Part shown: positions 52,790 to 61,286 of the stretch, one piece after another | Position numbering within the stretch: the first letter of the stretch is position 1 | How the letters are laid out: the number at the start of each line of letters is the position of its first letter | NCBI RefSeq assembly: GCF_001267885.1 | Contig: NZ_CP012382.1 | Span: 1,116,001-1,180,000, forward strand | From: Streptomyces ambofaciens ATCC 23877 | GTDB lineage: Bacteria; Actinomycetota; Actinomycetes; Streptomycetales; Streptomycetaceae | DNA: 64,000 nucleotides | Reading direction: 5' to 3' | The notes under the pieces: model-generated | Databases searched by the model: none | What the model saw: only the letters and a program-made list of their open reading frames with translations | What the model was told of the DNA's origin: nothing | Made by a program: the position numbers and the translations under genes

Positions 52790-55060
52790 TCACGCCAGCG
52801 GTACGGCGACCTCCCCGCTGCCCTGCGCGCTCGCACCGCCCGCGACGCGCACGGTGAACGGCCGGTCGGTGCCGTTCGCGGTGACCCGCAGGGTGTCGCC
52901 GTCACGCCGCACCCGGAAGGTCGCGGCCGGTGTGCCCAGCAGGTCGGGCACGGTGACCTCGGCCGTGTAGCCGGACGAGGCGGGCGGGTGGACCAGCAGG
53001 GTCGGGGCGTCCAGCCAGTCGCCGTCGGGGCGCCGGTCGTCGGAGGCCAGCGGCAGGGCGGCGCCCTCGCGGACGTACAGCGGCAGACTGTCGTAGCCGT
53101 GGCGTTCGGTGCGCCAGGCCGGCCCGGTGACGCGCTCGCCGGACAGCAGGTGCGTCCAGGTCCCCTCGGGGAGGTAGACCTCGACCTCCCCGTCCTCGGT
53201 GAAGACCGGGGCGACCAGGAGGTCGGGGCCGAGCATGTACTGGCGGTCCAGCGTCCGGCAGCCCGGGTCGTGCGGGTACTCCAGGACCATCGGCCGCATC
53301 ATCGGCACGCCGGTGCGGTGGGCCTCGGCGGCGACGCCGTACAGGTAGGGCATCAGGCGGTGCTTGAGGAGGGTGAAGCGGCGGGCGACGTCGACCGCCT
53401 CCTCGCCGAACTCCCACGGCACCCGGTAGGACGAGGAACCGTGCAGCCGGCTGTGTGAGGAGAGCAGGCCGAAGGCGAGCCAGCGCTTGAAGACCGCCGG
53501 GTCGGGCGTGCCCTCGAAGCCGCCGATGTCATGGCTCCAGAAGCCGAAGCCGCTCAGCGACAGGGACAGGCCGCCCCTGAGCGACTCGGACATCGCCTCG
53601 AAGGAGGACCAGCAGTCGCCGCCCCAGTGGACCGGGTACTGCTGGCCGCCCGCGGTCGCGGAGCGGGCGAAGAGCACGGCCTCGCCCTGTCCGCGTTCCT
53701 TCTCCAGGAGTTCGAAGACGGTGCGGTTGAAGAGGTGGGTGTAGTAGTTGTGCATCCGCTCGGGGTCGGAGCCGTCGTGCCAGACGACGTCGGTGGGGAT
53801 GCGCTCGCCGAAGTCGGTCTTGAAGCAGTCCACACCCTGGTCGAGCAGCGGCTTGAGCTTCCCGGCGAACCAGTCCCGGGCCGCGGGGCTGGTGAAGTCG
53901 ACCAGCCCCATCCCGGCCTGCCACAGGTCCCACTGCCAGACGTCGCCGTCCGGCCGGCGCACCAGGTGTCCGAGGGCGGCGGCCTCGTCGAAGAGGGGGG
54001 ACTTCTGGGCGATGTACGGGTTGATCCAGACGCTGACCTTCAGGCCCTTGGCCTTGAGCCGGGCGAGCATGCCGTCCGGGTCGGGGAAGACGTCCGGGTC
54101 CCACCGGAAGTCGCACCACTGGTACTCGCGCATCCAGAAACAGTCGAAGTGGAAGACGGTCAGCGGGATGCCCCGCTCGGCCATGCCGTCGACGAACCGG
54201 GTCACCGTCTCCTCGTCGTAGGAGGTGGTGAAGGACGTGGTGAGCCAGAGGCCGAAGGACCAGGCGGGCGGCAGGGCGGGGCGTCCGGTGAGGGCGGTGT
54301 AGCGGGCGAGGACGTCCTTCGGGGTGGGGCCGGCGACGACGTAGTACTCCAGCGTCTGGTCCTCGACGCTGAACTGCACCTGGCCGACGGACTCGGAGCC
54401 GATCTCGAAGGAGACGGCGCCGGGGTGGTTGACGAAGACGCCGTAGCCCCGAGAGGAGAGGTAGAACGGGATGTTCTTGTAGGCCTGCTCGCTGCTGGTA
54501 CCGCCGTCGGCCTGCCACATGTCGACGACCTGGCCGTTCTTCACGAACGGGGTGAAGCGCTCGCCCAGGCCGTAGATCTGCTCGCCGACGCCGAGCGAGA
54601 GCCGGCTCAGCATGTGGTGGGCGCCGTCGCCGGTGGTGGCGAACGCGGTGCCCTTGGCGTTCGCGCGGGTCAGCTCGCGCCCGTCCGCGTCGAGGAAGGC
54701 GAGGCCGAAGGGCCCCTCGCGGTCCAGGCGGAGGGTCAGCGGGCCGCTGGTCAGCTCGGTGACCGTGTCGTCCTCGCGCACCGTCCCGGTACCGTCCGCC
54801 GCGCCGGCCAGGGCGAAGTCGGGGCCGGGCCGGCGCTTTCCGGCGTGGTGGGTGACGCGGACGCCGATGACGCCCTCGGCGGGAGAGAAACACTCGACCG
54901 TGAGGAGCGGCGCGTTGAGCGTGTCCCCCCTCCGCGTCACCTTCTTCACGGCGGCATGCGCGGTGAAGCGCTTCGATTCGGGGCGCACATCGCGTACCTC
55001 GGTCGCGTACGAGAGATGCACGCCCTCACGGATGAGCCAGAAGCCGTCGGTGAACTTCAT
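52790..55060 (-). CDS. GH31 alpha-xylosidase (YicI/XylS type)
   Basis: A 756-residue GH31 enzyme that removes non-reducing alpha-1,6-linked xylose from isoprimeverose or xyloglucan oligosaccharides. The nucleophile is Asp416 in KTDFGERIPTD, at the same residue number as in E. coli YicI. The SFTTSYDEETV, FHFDCFWMREYQWCDF, VHWGGDCWSSFEAMSESLRGGLS (in pieces) and FWSHDIGGFEG motifs are all those of alpha-xylosidases. The ATG at 55060 has GAGGAAG upstream. It diverges from the ABC transporter operon, with the AAACAAAAC motif near each start. Confidence 0.92.
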   Translation of the reverse strand: MKFTDGFWLIREGVHLSYATEVRDVRPESKRFTAHAAVKKVTRRGDTLNAPLLTVECFSPAEGVIGVRVTHHAGKRRPGPDFALAGAADGTGTVREDDTVTELTSGPLTLRLDREGPFGLAFLDADGRELTRANAKGTAFATTGDGAHHMLSRLSLGVGEQIYGLGERFTPFVKNGQVVDMWQADGGTSSEQAYKNIPFYLSSRGYGVFVNHPGAVSFEIGSESVGQVQFSVEDQTLEYYVVAGPTPKDVLARYTALTGRPALPPAWSFGLWLTTSFTTSYDEETVTRFVDGMAERGIPLTVFHFDCFWMREYQWCDFRWDPDVFPDPDGMLARLKAKGLKVSVWINPYIAQKSPLFDEAAALGHLVRRPDGDVWQWDLWQAGMGLVDFTSPAARDWFAGKLKPLLDQGVDCFKTDFGERIPTDVVWHDGSDPERMHNYYTHLFNRTVFELLEKERGQGEAVLFARSATAGGQQYPVHWGGDCWSSFEAMSESLRGGLSLSLSGFGFWSHDIGGFEGTPDPAVFKRWLAFGLLSSHSRLHGSSSYRVPWEFGEEAVDVARRFTLLKHRLMPYLYGVAAEAHRTGVPMMRPMVLEYPHDPGCRTLDRQYMLGPDLLVAPVFTEDGEVEVYLPEGTWTHLLSGERVTGPAWRTERHGYDSLPLYVREGAALPLASDDRRPDGDWLDAPTLLVHPPASSGYTAEVTVPDLLGTPAATFRVRRDGDTLRVTANGTDRPFTVRVAGGASAQGSGEVAVPLA

Positions 55061-55135
55061 GATCTTCCTCGGGTGCGGCGGGAGCTGTCGGATGGGGAGC
55101 ACGGGGGCCGTCTCACAGCATTTTGATCGTACACA

Positions 55136-55144
55136 AAACAAAAC
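55136..55144. promoter_or_regulatory. repeated motif AAACAAAAC, copy 1
   Basis: AAACAAAAC lies next to a reverse-strand TACGAT (55131-55126), a possible -10 for the alpha-xylosidase gene. An identical nonamer lies at 55292-55300 before the transporter operon. Candidate site for the ROK regulator; ROK XylR operators contain GTTTGTTT-type arms. Confidence 0.4.
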
Positions 55145-55291
55145 CGCAGGCCGAGCCCTTCGCACCGACCTCACCGCTTTGAACAGGGAGTATCACCGAC
55201 AAGAACAGGCCCCTCACCCCCCGGAGCGAAGAGAGGGGGGCCACTTTCCTCTAGCGCGACAGCACGTCCTTGACGTATTAGTCATCCCATC

Positions 55292-55300
55292 AAACAAAAC
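55292..55300. promoter_or_regulatory. repeated motif AAACAAAAC, copy 2
   Basis: Identical nonamer, same orientation as copy 1, 156 bases away. It follows a TTGACG (55270-55275), but no matching -10 is clear. It is 45 bases upstream of the binding-protein start. Confidence 0.4.
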
Positions 55301-55344
55301 GGTCCGGCAGGGAAGCCGGACGGTACGACAGCAAGGGCCGCACC

Positions 55345-56631
55345 ATGTCGAAGCGCTTCACTTCGCTCGCCTTGACAGCACACCCTCCTGCCGCCAGGCA
55401 CCGCGAGCGAGGACCCTCACGCCGCGTCGTCGCCCCGTTCGCCGCCGTCACCGTGCTGGTCGCCGGGGTGGCGCTCACCGGCTGCGGCCAACAGCGCGAC
55501 GCCGATGTGTACACCGTGCTGAACTCCTCGACCGACGAGTCCTACCACCGCTGGGACGCGGAGGCGATGGCCCGGTGCGGTGAGCGGCTGGGCGTCACCA
55601 TCGAGCAGCAGAGCGTGCCGGCCGCCCAGGTGATGACCAAGGCACTGCGGATGGCGTCGTCCAAGTCGCTCCCCGACGTCGTGCAGTTCGACGCGTCCGA
55701 GATGCCGACGTTCGCCGACGCGGGCGGCCTGGTCGACCTCAGGTCCCTCGGCCTGAGCACCGACGACATCCCCGAGGGCATCGTCGACTTCGGCTCGTAC
55801 GAGGGCACCTACTACGGCGCGGCCCGGTCGGTGAACACCCTGGCGCTGTTCTACAACAAGGACGTCCTCGACGAGGCGGGCGTCGAGGTCCCCACCACGT
55901 GGGCCGAGCTGCGGGAGACCGCGAAGGAGCTCACCCGGGGCAAGCAGTACGGCCTGGCGCTGAGCGCGGGCGGCGCGGAGGACGGGGTCTTCCAGTTCAC
56001 GCCGTTCATGTGGTCCAACGGCGGCGACGAGACCGACCTCGACAGCCCGCAGGTCGTCGAGGCCCTGGACTACTGGAAGGGCCTGCTGAAGGACCGTTCC
56101 CTGTCGAAGTCGACGGTCAACTGGACGCAGGCGGACGTCAACGACCAGTTCATGGCCGGCAACGCCGCGATGATGATCAACGGACCGTGGCAGGTGGAGA
56201 CCCTCAACGCCGAGGAGTCGCTGCACTGGGGCATCGCCCCCATCCCCGTGCCCGAGGCCGGCGAGGACTCGGTGGGCCCGCTGGGCGGCGCCGTGCTCAC
56301 CGTGCCGAACACCGGTGACGAGGCGCGGGAGAAGACCGCCGGGAAGATCGTCGCCTGTCTGTCCAGCGAGAAGGAGCAGCTGACCTACGCGCTCAACAGC
56401 TGGATGGTCCCGGCCAACGCCGAGGCCGCGGAGGTCTGGCGCGAGCGGGTGCCGGAACTGGGCTCCCTCGCCGACCAGGTGGCCGTCGCCCGCTCCCGGA
56501 CGGCGCAGCTCGGCGCCGGCTGGTCGAGCGTGTCGCTCGCCCTGCAGAGCGCCTTCCAGTCCGCCCTGACCGGCCAGTCCAGTGAGACCGCCCTGAAGCG
56601 CGCCCAGCAGCGGGCCACGAGCGGGAACTGA
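55345..56631 (+). CDS. ABC sugar transporter, lipoprotein substrate-binding protein
   Basis: A 428-residue solute-binding lipoprotein. A long N-terminal region with RR leads to the lipobox VALTGC, with Cys47 as the lipid-anchored residue. The family-1 extracellular binding-protein fold follows, with YYGAARSVNTLALFYNKDVL and MINGPWQVE being typical. It should capture an oligosaccharide and deliver it to the two permeases immediately downstream (11 and 6 bases apart). Flanking alpha-xylosidase and beta-glucosidase suggest xyloglucan fragments or gluco-oligosaccharides. No ATPase gene is present; a shared MsiK-type ATPase would be needed. Confidence 0.9.
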   Translation: MSKRFTSLALTAHPPAARHRERGPSRRVVAPFAAVTVLVAGVALTGCGQQRDADVYTVLNSSTDESYHRWDAEAMARCGERLGVTIEQQSVPAAQVMTKALRMASSKSLPDVVQFDASEMPTFADAGGLVDLRSLGLSTDDIPEGIVDFGSYEGTYYGAARSVNTLALFYNKDVLDEAGVEVPTTWAELRETAKELTRGKQYGLALSAGGAEDGVFQFTPFMWSNGGDETDLDSPQVVEALDYWKGLLKDRSLSKSTVNWTQADVNDQFMAGNAAMMINGPWQVETLNAEESLHWGIAPIPVPEAGEDSVGPLGGAVLTVPNTGDEAREKTAGKIVACLSSEKEQLTYALNSWMVPANAEAAEVWRERVPELGSLADQVAVARSRTAQLGAGWSSVSLALQSAFQSALTGQSSETALKRAQQRATSGN

Positions 56632-56642
56632 GGTACGCGCCC

Positions 56643-57596
56643 ATGACCACGTCCACCGTCACCGCACAGACGCCCGCGAAGGCGTCCGCGCCGGCCGCCG
56701 CGCCGGACCCCGCCCGGGCCGCGCGCCGGCGCCGGCTCACCCAGTGGGGGTTCGTCGCCCCCGCCGTCGTCTTCATGCTGCTGTTCTTCGGCTACCCGCT
56801 CGTCCGCAACGTCGTGATGAGCTTCCAGCACTACACGCCGAAGACCTTCTTCACCGGTGAGGCGCCCTTCAACGGCACCGACAACTGGTCCAACGTGTTC
56901 CAGGACGCCCTGTTCGGCAAGGCGCTGTGGCACACCCTCGTGTTCACCGCGGGCTCGCTGGTCGGGCAGTTCTGCATCGGGATGGCGCTCGCGGTGTTCT
57001 TCAGCCGCCGGTTCCCGCTGAACGGCGTGCTGCGCTCGCTGATCCTGCTGCCCTGGCTGGTGCCCATGGTGGTGTCCGGCATCGTCTGGCGGCGCATCCT
57101 CGACCAGGACACGGGCGTGCTCAACTCCTTCCTGGACACCCTCGGCGTCGGCGGCGGCACGCCCTGGCTGACCAGCCCCGAGATGGCGCTGCTGTCGGTG
57201 ATCCTGGTCAACATCTGGATCGGCATCCCGTTCAACATGGTCATCCTGTACGGCGGCCTGCAGGAGATACCGAAGGAACTGCACGAGGCGGCCGCGCTGG
57301 ACGGCGCCTCGGCGTGGCGGACCTTCCGCTCGGTCACGCTGCCGGTGCTCAAGCCCGTCATCACGGTCGTGCTCGTGCTCGGCTTCATGTCGACGGTGAA
57401 GATCCTCGACCTGATCCTCGCCCTCACCGACGGCGGTCCGGCCGACGCCACCCAGACGCTGGGCACGCTCACGTACCAGAACTCGTTCGTGCAGCTCGAC
57501 TTCGGCGCGGGCGCCGTGGTCGGCAACGTACTCATCCTGATCTCCGCCGTGTTCGCGGTGTTCTACCTGCGGGCCAACCGCACCGAGGGGAAGTGA
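56643..57596 (+). CDS. ABC sugar transporter permease 1
   Basis: A 317-residue MalF/UgpA-type inner-membrane permease. Six helices are visible, beginning WGFVAPAVVFMLLFFGYPLV, with the EAA loop IPKELHEAAALDGASAWRTF that contacts the ATPase. It follows the binding protein by 11 bases. An N-terminal Ala/Pro/Thr-rich tail precedes the first helix. It is normal in length and probably functional. Confidence 0.92.
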   Translation: MTTSTVTAQTPAKASAPAAAPDPARAARRRRLTQWGFVAPAVVFMLLFFGYPLVRNVVMSFQHYTPKTFFTGEAPFNGTDNWSNVFQDALFGKALWHTLVFTAGSLVGQFCIGMALAVFFSRRFPLNGVLRSLILLPWLVPMVVSGIVWRRILDQDTGVLNSFLDTLGVGGGTPWLTSPEMALLSVILVNIWIGIPFNMVILYGGLQEIPKELHEAAALDGASAWRTFRSVTLPVLKPVITVVLVLGFMSTVKILDLILALTDGGPADATQTLGTLTYQNSFVQLDFGAGAVVGNVLILISAVFAVFYLRANRTEGK

Positions 57597-57601
57597 CGTC
57601 C

Positions 57602-58429
57602 ATGGCCGCCCACCCGCCCACCGCCTCCCGGCGCCGCTGGGGTTCCACCGTCGCCGGCGTTCTCGTCCTCGGCGTGATGCTGTTCCCGCTGTACTGGATG
57701 CTCAACACCGCGCTCCAGCCCGAGTCGGGGCTGCTCCAGGTCGACCCGGTGCCGGGCAGCCTGGACCTGTCCGGTTTCTCCAAGGCCATCAGCGACCAGG
57801 GAGGGCACCTGCTGACCTCCCTGGCCGTCTCGCTCGGCGCGGTCGCCATCTGCCTGGCGATCTCGGCGCCGGCGGCGTACGGGCTGGCGCGGTTCGGGCT
57901 GCGCGGCTCGCGCACGATCGTGTTCGGCACGCTGATCACCCAGATGGTGCCGGGCATCGTCATCGCCAACGCGCTCTACAACTCCTACGTCGACCTGGGC
58001 CTGGTCAACTCCTACTTCGGTCTGATGCTGGCGGACGCCTCGCTGGGCATCCCGTTCTCCATCGTGCTGATGCGGTCCTTCATGGTGTCGATCCCGGGCG
58101 AGGTGATCGAGGCCGCGCAGATCGACGGCGCCGGGCCGGTGCGGACGTTCACCCGGGTCGTGCTGCCGATGAGCCGCAACTCGCTGATCACGTCCGGGTT
58201 GTTCGCCTTCCTGTTCTCGTGGAGCGACTTCATGTTCGCGCTCACCCTGAACACGACCGACGAGGTGAAGCCCATCACGCTGGGCATCTACCAGTACATC
58301 GGCGCGCACGTCGGGGACTGGGGTTCGGTGATGGCCGCGTCCGTGCTCTCCGCGGTGCCCGCGGCGGTCCTGCTCGTCCTCGCCCAGAAGTACATCGCCG
58401 CCGGGATCACCGGCGGTTCCGTCAAGTGA
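57602..58429 (+). CDS. ABC sugar transporter permease 2
   Basis: A 275-residue MalG/UgpE-type permease. The first helix is VAGVLVLGVMLFPLYWMLNTALQP, in two blocks, and the EAA loop is IPGEVIEAAQIDGAGPVRTF. The start is set at ATG 57602, 5 bases after the permease 1 stop; a GTG at 57593 overlapping that stop is also possible. Together with permease 1 and the binding protein it forms a full carbohydrate importer apart from the ATPase. Confidence 0.92.
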   Translation: MAAHPPTASRRRWGSTVAGVLVLGVMLFPLYWMLNTALQPESGLLQVDPVPGSLDLSGFSKAISDQGGHLLTSLAVSLGAVAICLAISAPAAYGLARFGLRGSRTIVFGTLITQMVPGIVIANALYNSYVDLGLVNSYFGLMLADASLGIPFSIVLMRSFMVSIPGEVIEAAQIDGAGPVRTFTRVVLPMSRNSLITSGLFAFLFSWSDFMFALTLNTTDEVKPITLGIYQYIGAHVGDWGSVMAASVLSAVPAAVLLVLAQKYIAAGITGGSVK

Positions 58430-58469
58430 CCCTCGTACACCCCGTTCACATGGAGATGAGCCCCACAGC

Positions 58470-59849
58470 ATGAGTGAGTACCCCAGCTTCCCGCCCGGCT
58501 TCGTGCTCGGCGCCGCGACCGCCTCGTACCAGATCGAGGGCGCGGCGCGGGAGGACGGCCGCGGTCCGTCGATCTGGGACACCTACAGCCACACCCCCGG
58601 TCTGGTGGCGAACGGCGACACCGGCGACGTGGCCTGCGACCACTACCACCGCTACCGGGAGGACGTGGCGCTGCTGCGCGACCTGGGCGTGGACTCCTAC
58701 CGCTTCTCGATCGCCTGGCCGCGCATCGTGCCGGAGGGCTCCGGCGCGGTGAACCCGAAGGGCCTGGACTTCTACTCCCGCCTGGTCGACGAGCTGCTCG
58801 CGGCGGGCATCGAGCCGGCCGCCACCCTGTACCACTGGGACCTGCCGCAGGCCCTGGAGGACCGGGGCGGCTGGCGGGTGCGGGAGACGGCGGAGCGGTT
58901 CGCCGAGTACACGGCCGTGGTCGCGGAGCACCTGGGCGACCGGGTGCCGCGCTGGATCACCCTCAACGAGCCGTGGTGCAGCTCCTTCCTCGGCTACTCC
59001 ATCGGCCGGCACGCCCCCGGCGCCAAGGAGGGCCGGGGGGCCTTGGCCGCCGCGCACCACCTGCTGGTCGGACACGGGCTGGCCGTGGGGGCGCTGCGCG
59101 CGGCCGGGGTGCGCGAGGTCGGCATCACGCTCAACCTGGACCGCAACCTGCCGGCCACCGACTCCCCCGCCGACCTGGCGGCCGTGGTCCGCGCCGACAC
59201 GCAGCACAACCTGGTGTGGACCGAGCCGATCCTCGCGGGCCGCTACCCGGCCACCGAGGAGGAGACCTGGGGCGAGCTGATCACCGGCGCGGACTTCCGG
59301 CTCGACGGCGACCTGGAGCTGATCTCCCGGCCGCTGGACTTCCTCGGCGTCAACTACTACCGGCCGATCGTGGTCGCCGGCGCCCCGCACCGCGAGAGCG
59401 ACCCGGCGCGGCGGGTGGCGACCGACAACCGCTACGAGGAGGTACGGCTGCCCGGCGTCCGGGAGACGGCGATGGGCTGGCCGGTCGTCCCCGACAGCTT
59501 CACCGAGCTGCTGGTACGGCTGAAGAAGCAGTACGGTGACGCGCTGCCGCCGATCCACATCACGGAGAACGGCTCGGCGGAGGACGACGCGCCCGCGGCC
59601 GACGGCGCGGTGCACGACGCCGACCGCGTCGCCTACCTGCGCGACCACCTCCGCGCGCTGCGGGCGGCGATGGACGCGGGCGTGGACGTACGCGGCTACT
59701 ACGTGTGGTCGCTGCTGGACAACTTCGAGTGGGCGTACGGCTACGACAAGCGTTTCGGCATCGTCCGGGTCGACTACGACACCCAGGAGCGCACGCCCAA
59801 GGACAGCTACCGCTGGTACCGGGAGATGATCGCCGCGAACCGCGGGTGA
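58470..59849 (+). CDS. GH1 beta-glucosidase
   Basis: A 459-residue family 1 glycoside hydrolase. The acid/base Glu167 is in TLNEPW and the nucleophile Glu366 in HITENGS; ATASYQIEGA and the C-terminal WSLLDNFEWAYGY are also diagnostic. It lacks a signal peptide, so it acts inside the cell on imported oligosaccharides. It is 40 bases after permease 2 and is followed by a strong terminator. With the alpha-xylosidase it could dismantle xyloglucan oligosaccharides after xylose removal. Confidence 0.93.
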   Translation: MSEYPSFPPGFVLGAATASYQIEGAAREDGRGPSIWDTYSHTPGLVANGDTGDVACDHYHRYREDVALLRDLGVDSYRFSIAWPRIVPEGSGAVNPKGLDFYSRLVDELLAAGIEPAATLYHWDLPQALEDRGGWRVRETAERFAEYTAVVAEHLGDRVPRWITLNEPWCSSFLGYSIGRHAPGAKEGRGALAAAHHLLVGHGLAVGALRAAGVREVGITLNLDRNLPATDSPADLAAVVRADTQHNLVWTEPILAGRYPATEEETWGELITGADFRLDGDLELISRPLDFLGVNYYRPIVVAGAPHRESDPARRVATDNRYEEVRLPGVRETAMGWPVVPDSFTELLVRLKKQYGDALPPIHITENGSAEDDAPAADGAVHDADRVAYLRDHLRALRAAMDAGVDVRGYYVWSLLDNFEWAYGYDKRFGIVRVDYDTQERTPKDSYRWYREMIAANRG

Positions 59850-59856
59850 CGTACCG

Positions 59857-59883
59857 CGCGGGGGCCGCCGGGCGGCCCCCGCG
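59857..59883. terminator. near-perfect hairpin between convergent genes
   Basis: CGCGGGGGCCGCC (59857-59869) pairs exactly with 59871-59883 across one central base, giving about 11 usable pairs. It lies between the GH1 and ROK stops and should terminate transcription from both sides. Confidence 0.7.
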
Positions 59884-59916
59884 ACGGTTCGCCGCGCGCC
59901 CGCGTACGCCGCCGCG

Positions 59917-61158
59917 TCAGCCCGCCTCACGCTCCGCGTACGCCGCCGGGTCGGCCAGCACCTCACGCACGATCACGCCGGCCGCGCCCCGGGCCGCGTC
60001 GCCCAGGGACGAGGAGGCGCGCAGCCGCTTCCCGTCCTCGCTCCACAGCCCGGACACGACGCGCAGGGCGAGTTCACGGTCGACGGCGGGCGCGAGCCAG
60101 TCCATCAGCTCTCGGTAGACGCCTCCGAGCATCACCGCGTCGGGGTCGAAGAGGTTCACCGCGCCCGACACCACGACGCCCAGTCGCCGCCCGGCCTCCT
60201 CGATCGCCGACAGCGCGGCCGCGTCGCCCCGCCGGGCGCGGCGTTCGAGTTCGGCGACGCCCTGCACGCCCGCGTCGGCGTCGAGGCCCGCGGCCCTCAG
60301 CAGCGCGCCCTGTCCGGCGTACTGCTCCAGACAGCCGCGCGCCCCGCACCGGCACAGCGGCCCGTCCGGGTCGACGACCATGTGCCCGATCTCTCCGGCG
60401 AAGCCGTGCGCACCGCGCAGCAGCTCGCCCCGGAGCACCAGCGCGCCGCCGACGCCGATCTCGCCGGTCAGGTACAGGAAACTGCGGACGCCCTCGGTGC
60501 CGGCGCCGAACCACAGTTCGGCGAGGGCGGCGGCGTTGGCCTCGTTGTCGGAGCTGACCGGCAGGGGCCGGTGGGCGGGGCGCAGCGCGAGCAGGGCGTG
60601 GGCGAAGAGGCCCTCCACGGCGACCCGCTGCCAGCCGAGGTTGGGGGCCTGGCGCACGGTGCCGCCCGTGACCAGGCCGGGCAGCGCGACGTGGGCGCCG
60701 GCCGGCACCAGGTCCTGCTCGGCCGCCGAGCCGATGGCGCGCGCCGCCAGCCGGGCCGCGCGGGCCAGTACGTCGGCCGGCTGCGCCCCGCGGTTGTCGA
60801 AGTGCTCCACGAGCCGCACCCGGTCGGTGCCGGCCAGGTCCACGACGCAGACGGCGATGTAGTCGATGTTGACCTCGACACCGAGACCCGCGGGACCCGA
60901 CCGGGACACCTTCAGGACGGTGCCGGGCCGGCCCGCCTGACCGCTGCTGGTCTTGCCCCACTCGGAGACGAAACCGAACTCCAGCAACTGCTCGACCAGG
61001 GAGGACACCGCCGCACGGGTGAGTCCGACATGCGTGGCGACCCCGGCCCGGGTCGCCTCCCCCGCGTCGTGCACGGCTCTCAGGACCAGGCTGAGGTTGT
61101 GCCGTCTGACCGAGGCCTTGTCGGCCTTCGGGCCCAGGGGGGTGAGGTTGTTCTTCAT
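59917..61158 (-). CDS. ROK-family regulator of the glycan locus
   Basis: A 413-residue ROK repressor. The N-terminal HTH reads GVATHVGLTRAAVSSLVEQL, and the sugar-binding part has TGEIGVGGALVLRG, the zinc motif GPLCRCGARGCLEQ and NLFDPDAVMLGG. It is convergent with the beta-glucosidase and sits at the end of the transporter locus, so it is the natural local regulator. The effector is probably xylose or glucose released from the oligosaccharide. Start at 61158 gives MKNNLTPLGPK; GC content is normal for the region. Confidence 0.9.
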   Translation of the reverse strand: MKNNLTPLGPKADKASVRRHNLSLVLRAVHDAGEATRAGVATHVGLTRAAVSSLVEQLLEFGFVSEWGKTSSGQAGRPGTVLKVSRSGPAGLGVEVNIDYIAVCVVDLAGTDRVRLVEHFDNRGAQPADVLARAARLAARAIGSAAEQDLVPAGAHVALPGLVTGGTVRQAPNLGWQRVAVEGLFAHALLALRPAHRPLPVSSDNEANAAALAELWFGAGTEGVRSFLYLTGEIGVGGALVLRGELLRGAHGFAGEIGHMVVDPDGPLCRCGARGCLEQYAGQGALLRAAGLDADAGVQGVAELERRARRGDAAALSAIEEAGRRLGVVVSGAVNLFDPDAVMLGGVYRELMDWLAPAVDRELALRVVSGLWSEDGKRLRASSSLGDAARGAAGVIVREVLADPAAYAEREAG

Positions 61159-61214
61159 GGTGGTGTCGAGCGTATGCGACGCCCGGTGCGGGGCCGCGCC
61201 CCTGCCCGTAGGGC

Positions 61215-61262
61215 CGATGAAACCCCTTGCCGTCTCACCGATGAAACCCCTTGCCGTCTCCC
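61215..61262. repeat. 24-base tandem duplication
   Basis: CGATGAAACCCCTTGCCGTC plus four further bases is repeated once, with one mismatch. Each copy holds a TTGCCG; the second is spaced 18 bases from a TAGCCT. It lies between the divergent ROK and MFS genes. Confidence 0.8.
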
Positions 61263-61280
61263 CGTCCCCGCCCCTAGCCT
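61251..61280 (+). promoter_or_regulatory. promoter for a probably leaderless MFS gene
   Basis: TTGCCG (61251-61256), an 18-base spacer and TAGCCT (61275-61280) place the start of transcription at or within a base or two of the GTG at 61287. No purine-rich ribosome site precedes the codon. Confidence 0.5.
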
Positions 61281-61286
61281 CACTTT

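Noticed and set aside
55208..55242. GGCCCCTC/GAGGGGGGCC hairpin in the xylosidase-transporter gap
   Set aside because: The arms do not match perfectly and it lies between divergent starts, where a terminator is not expected; the C/G runs are simple low-complexity DNA.
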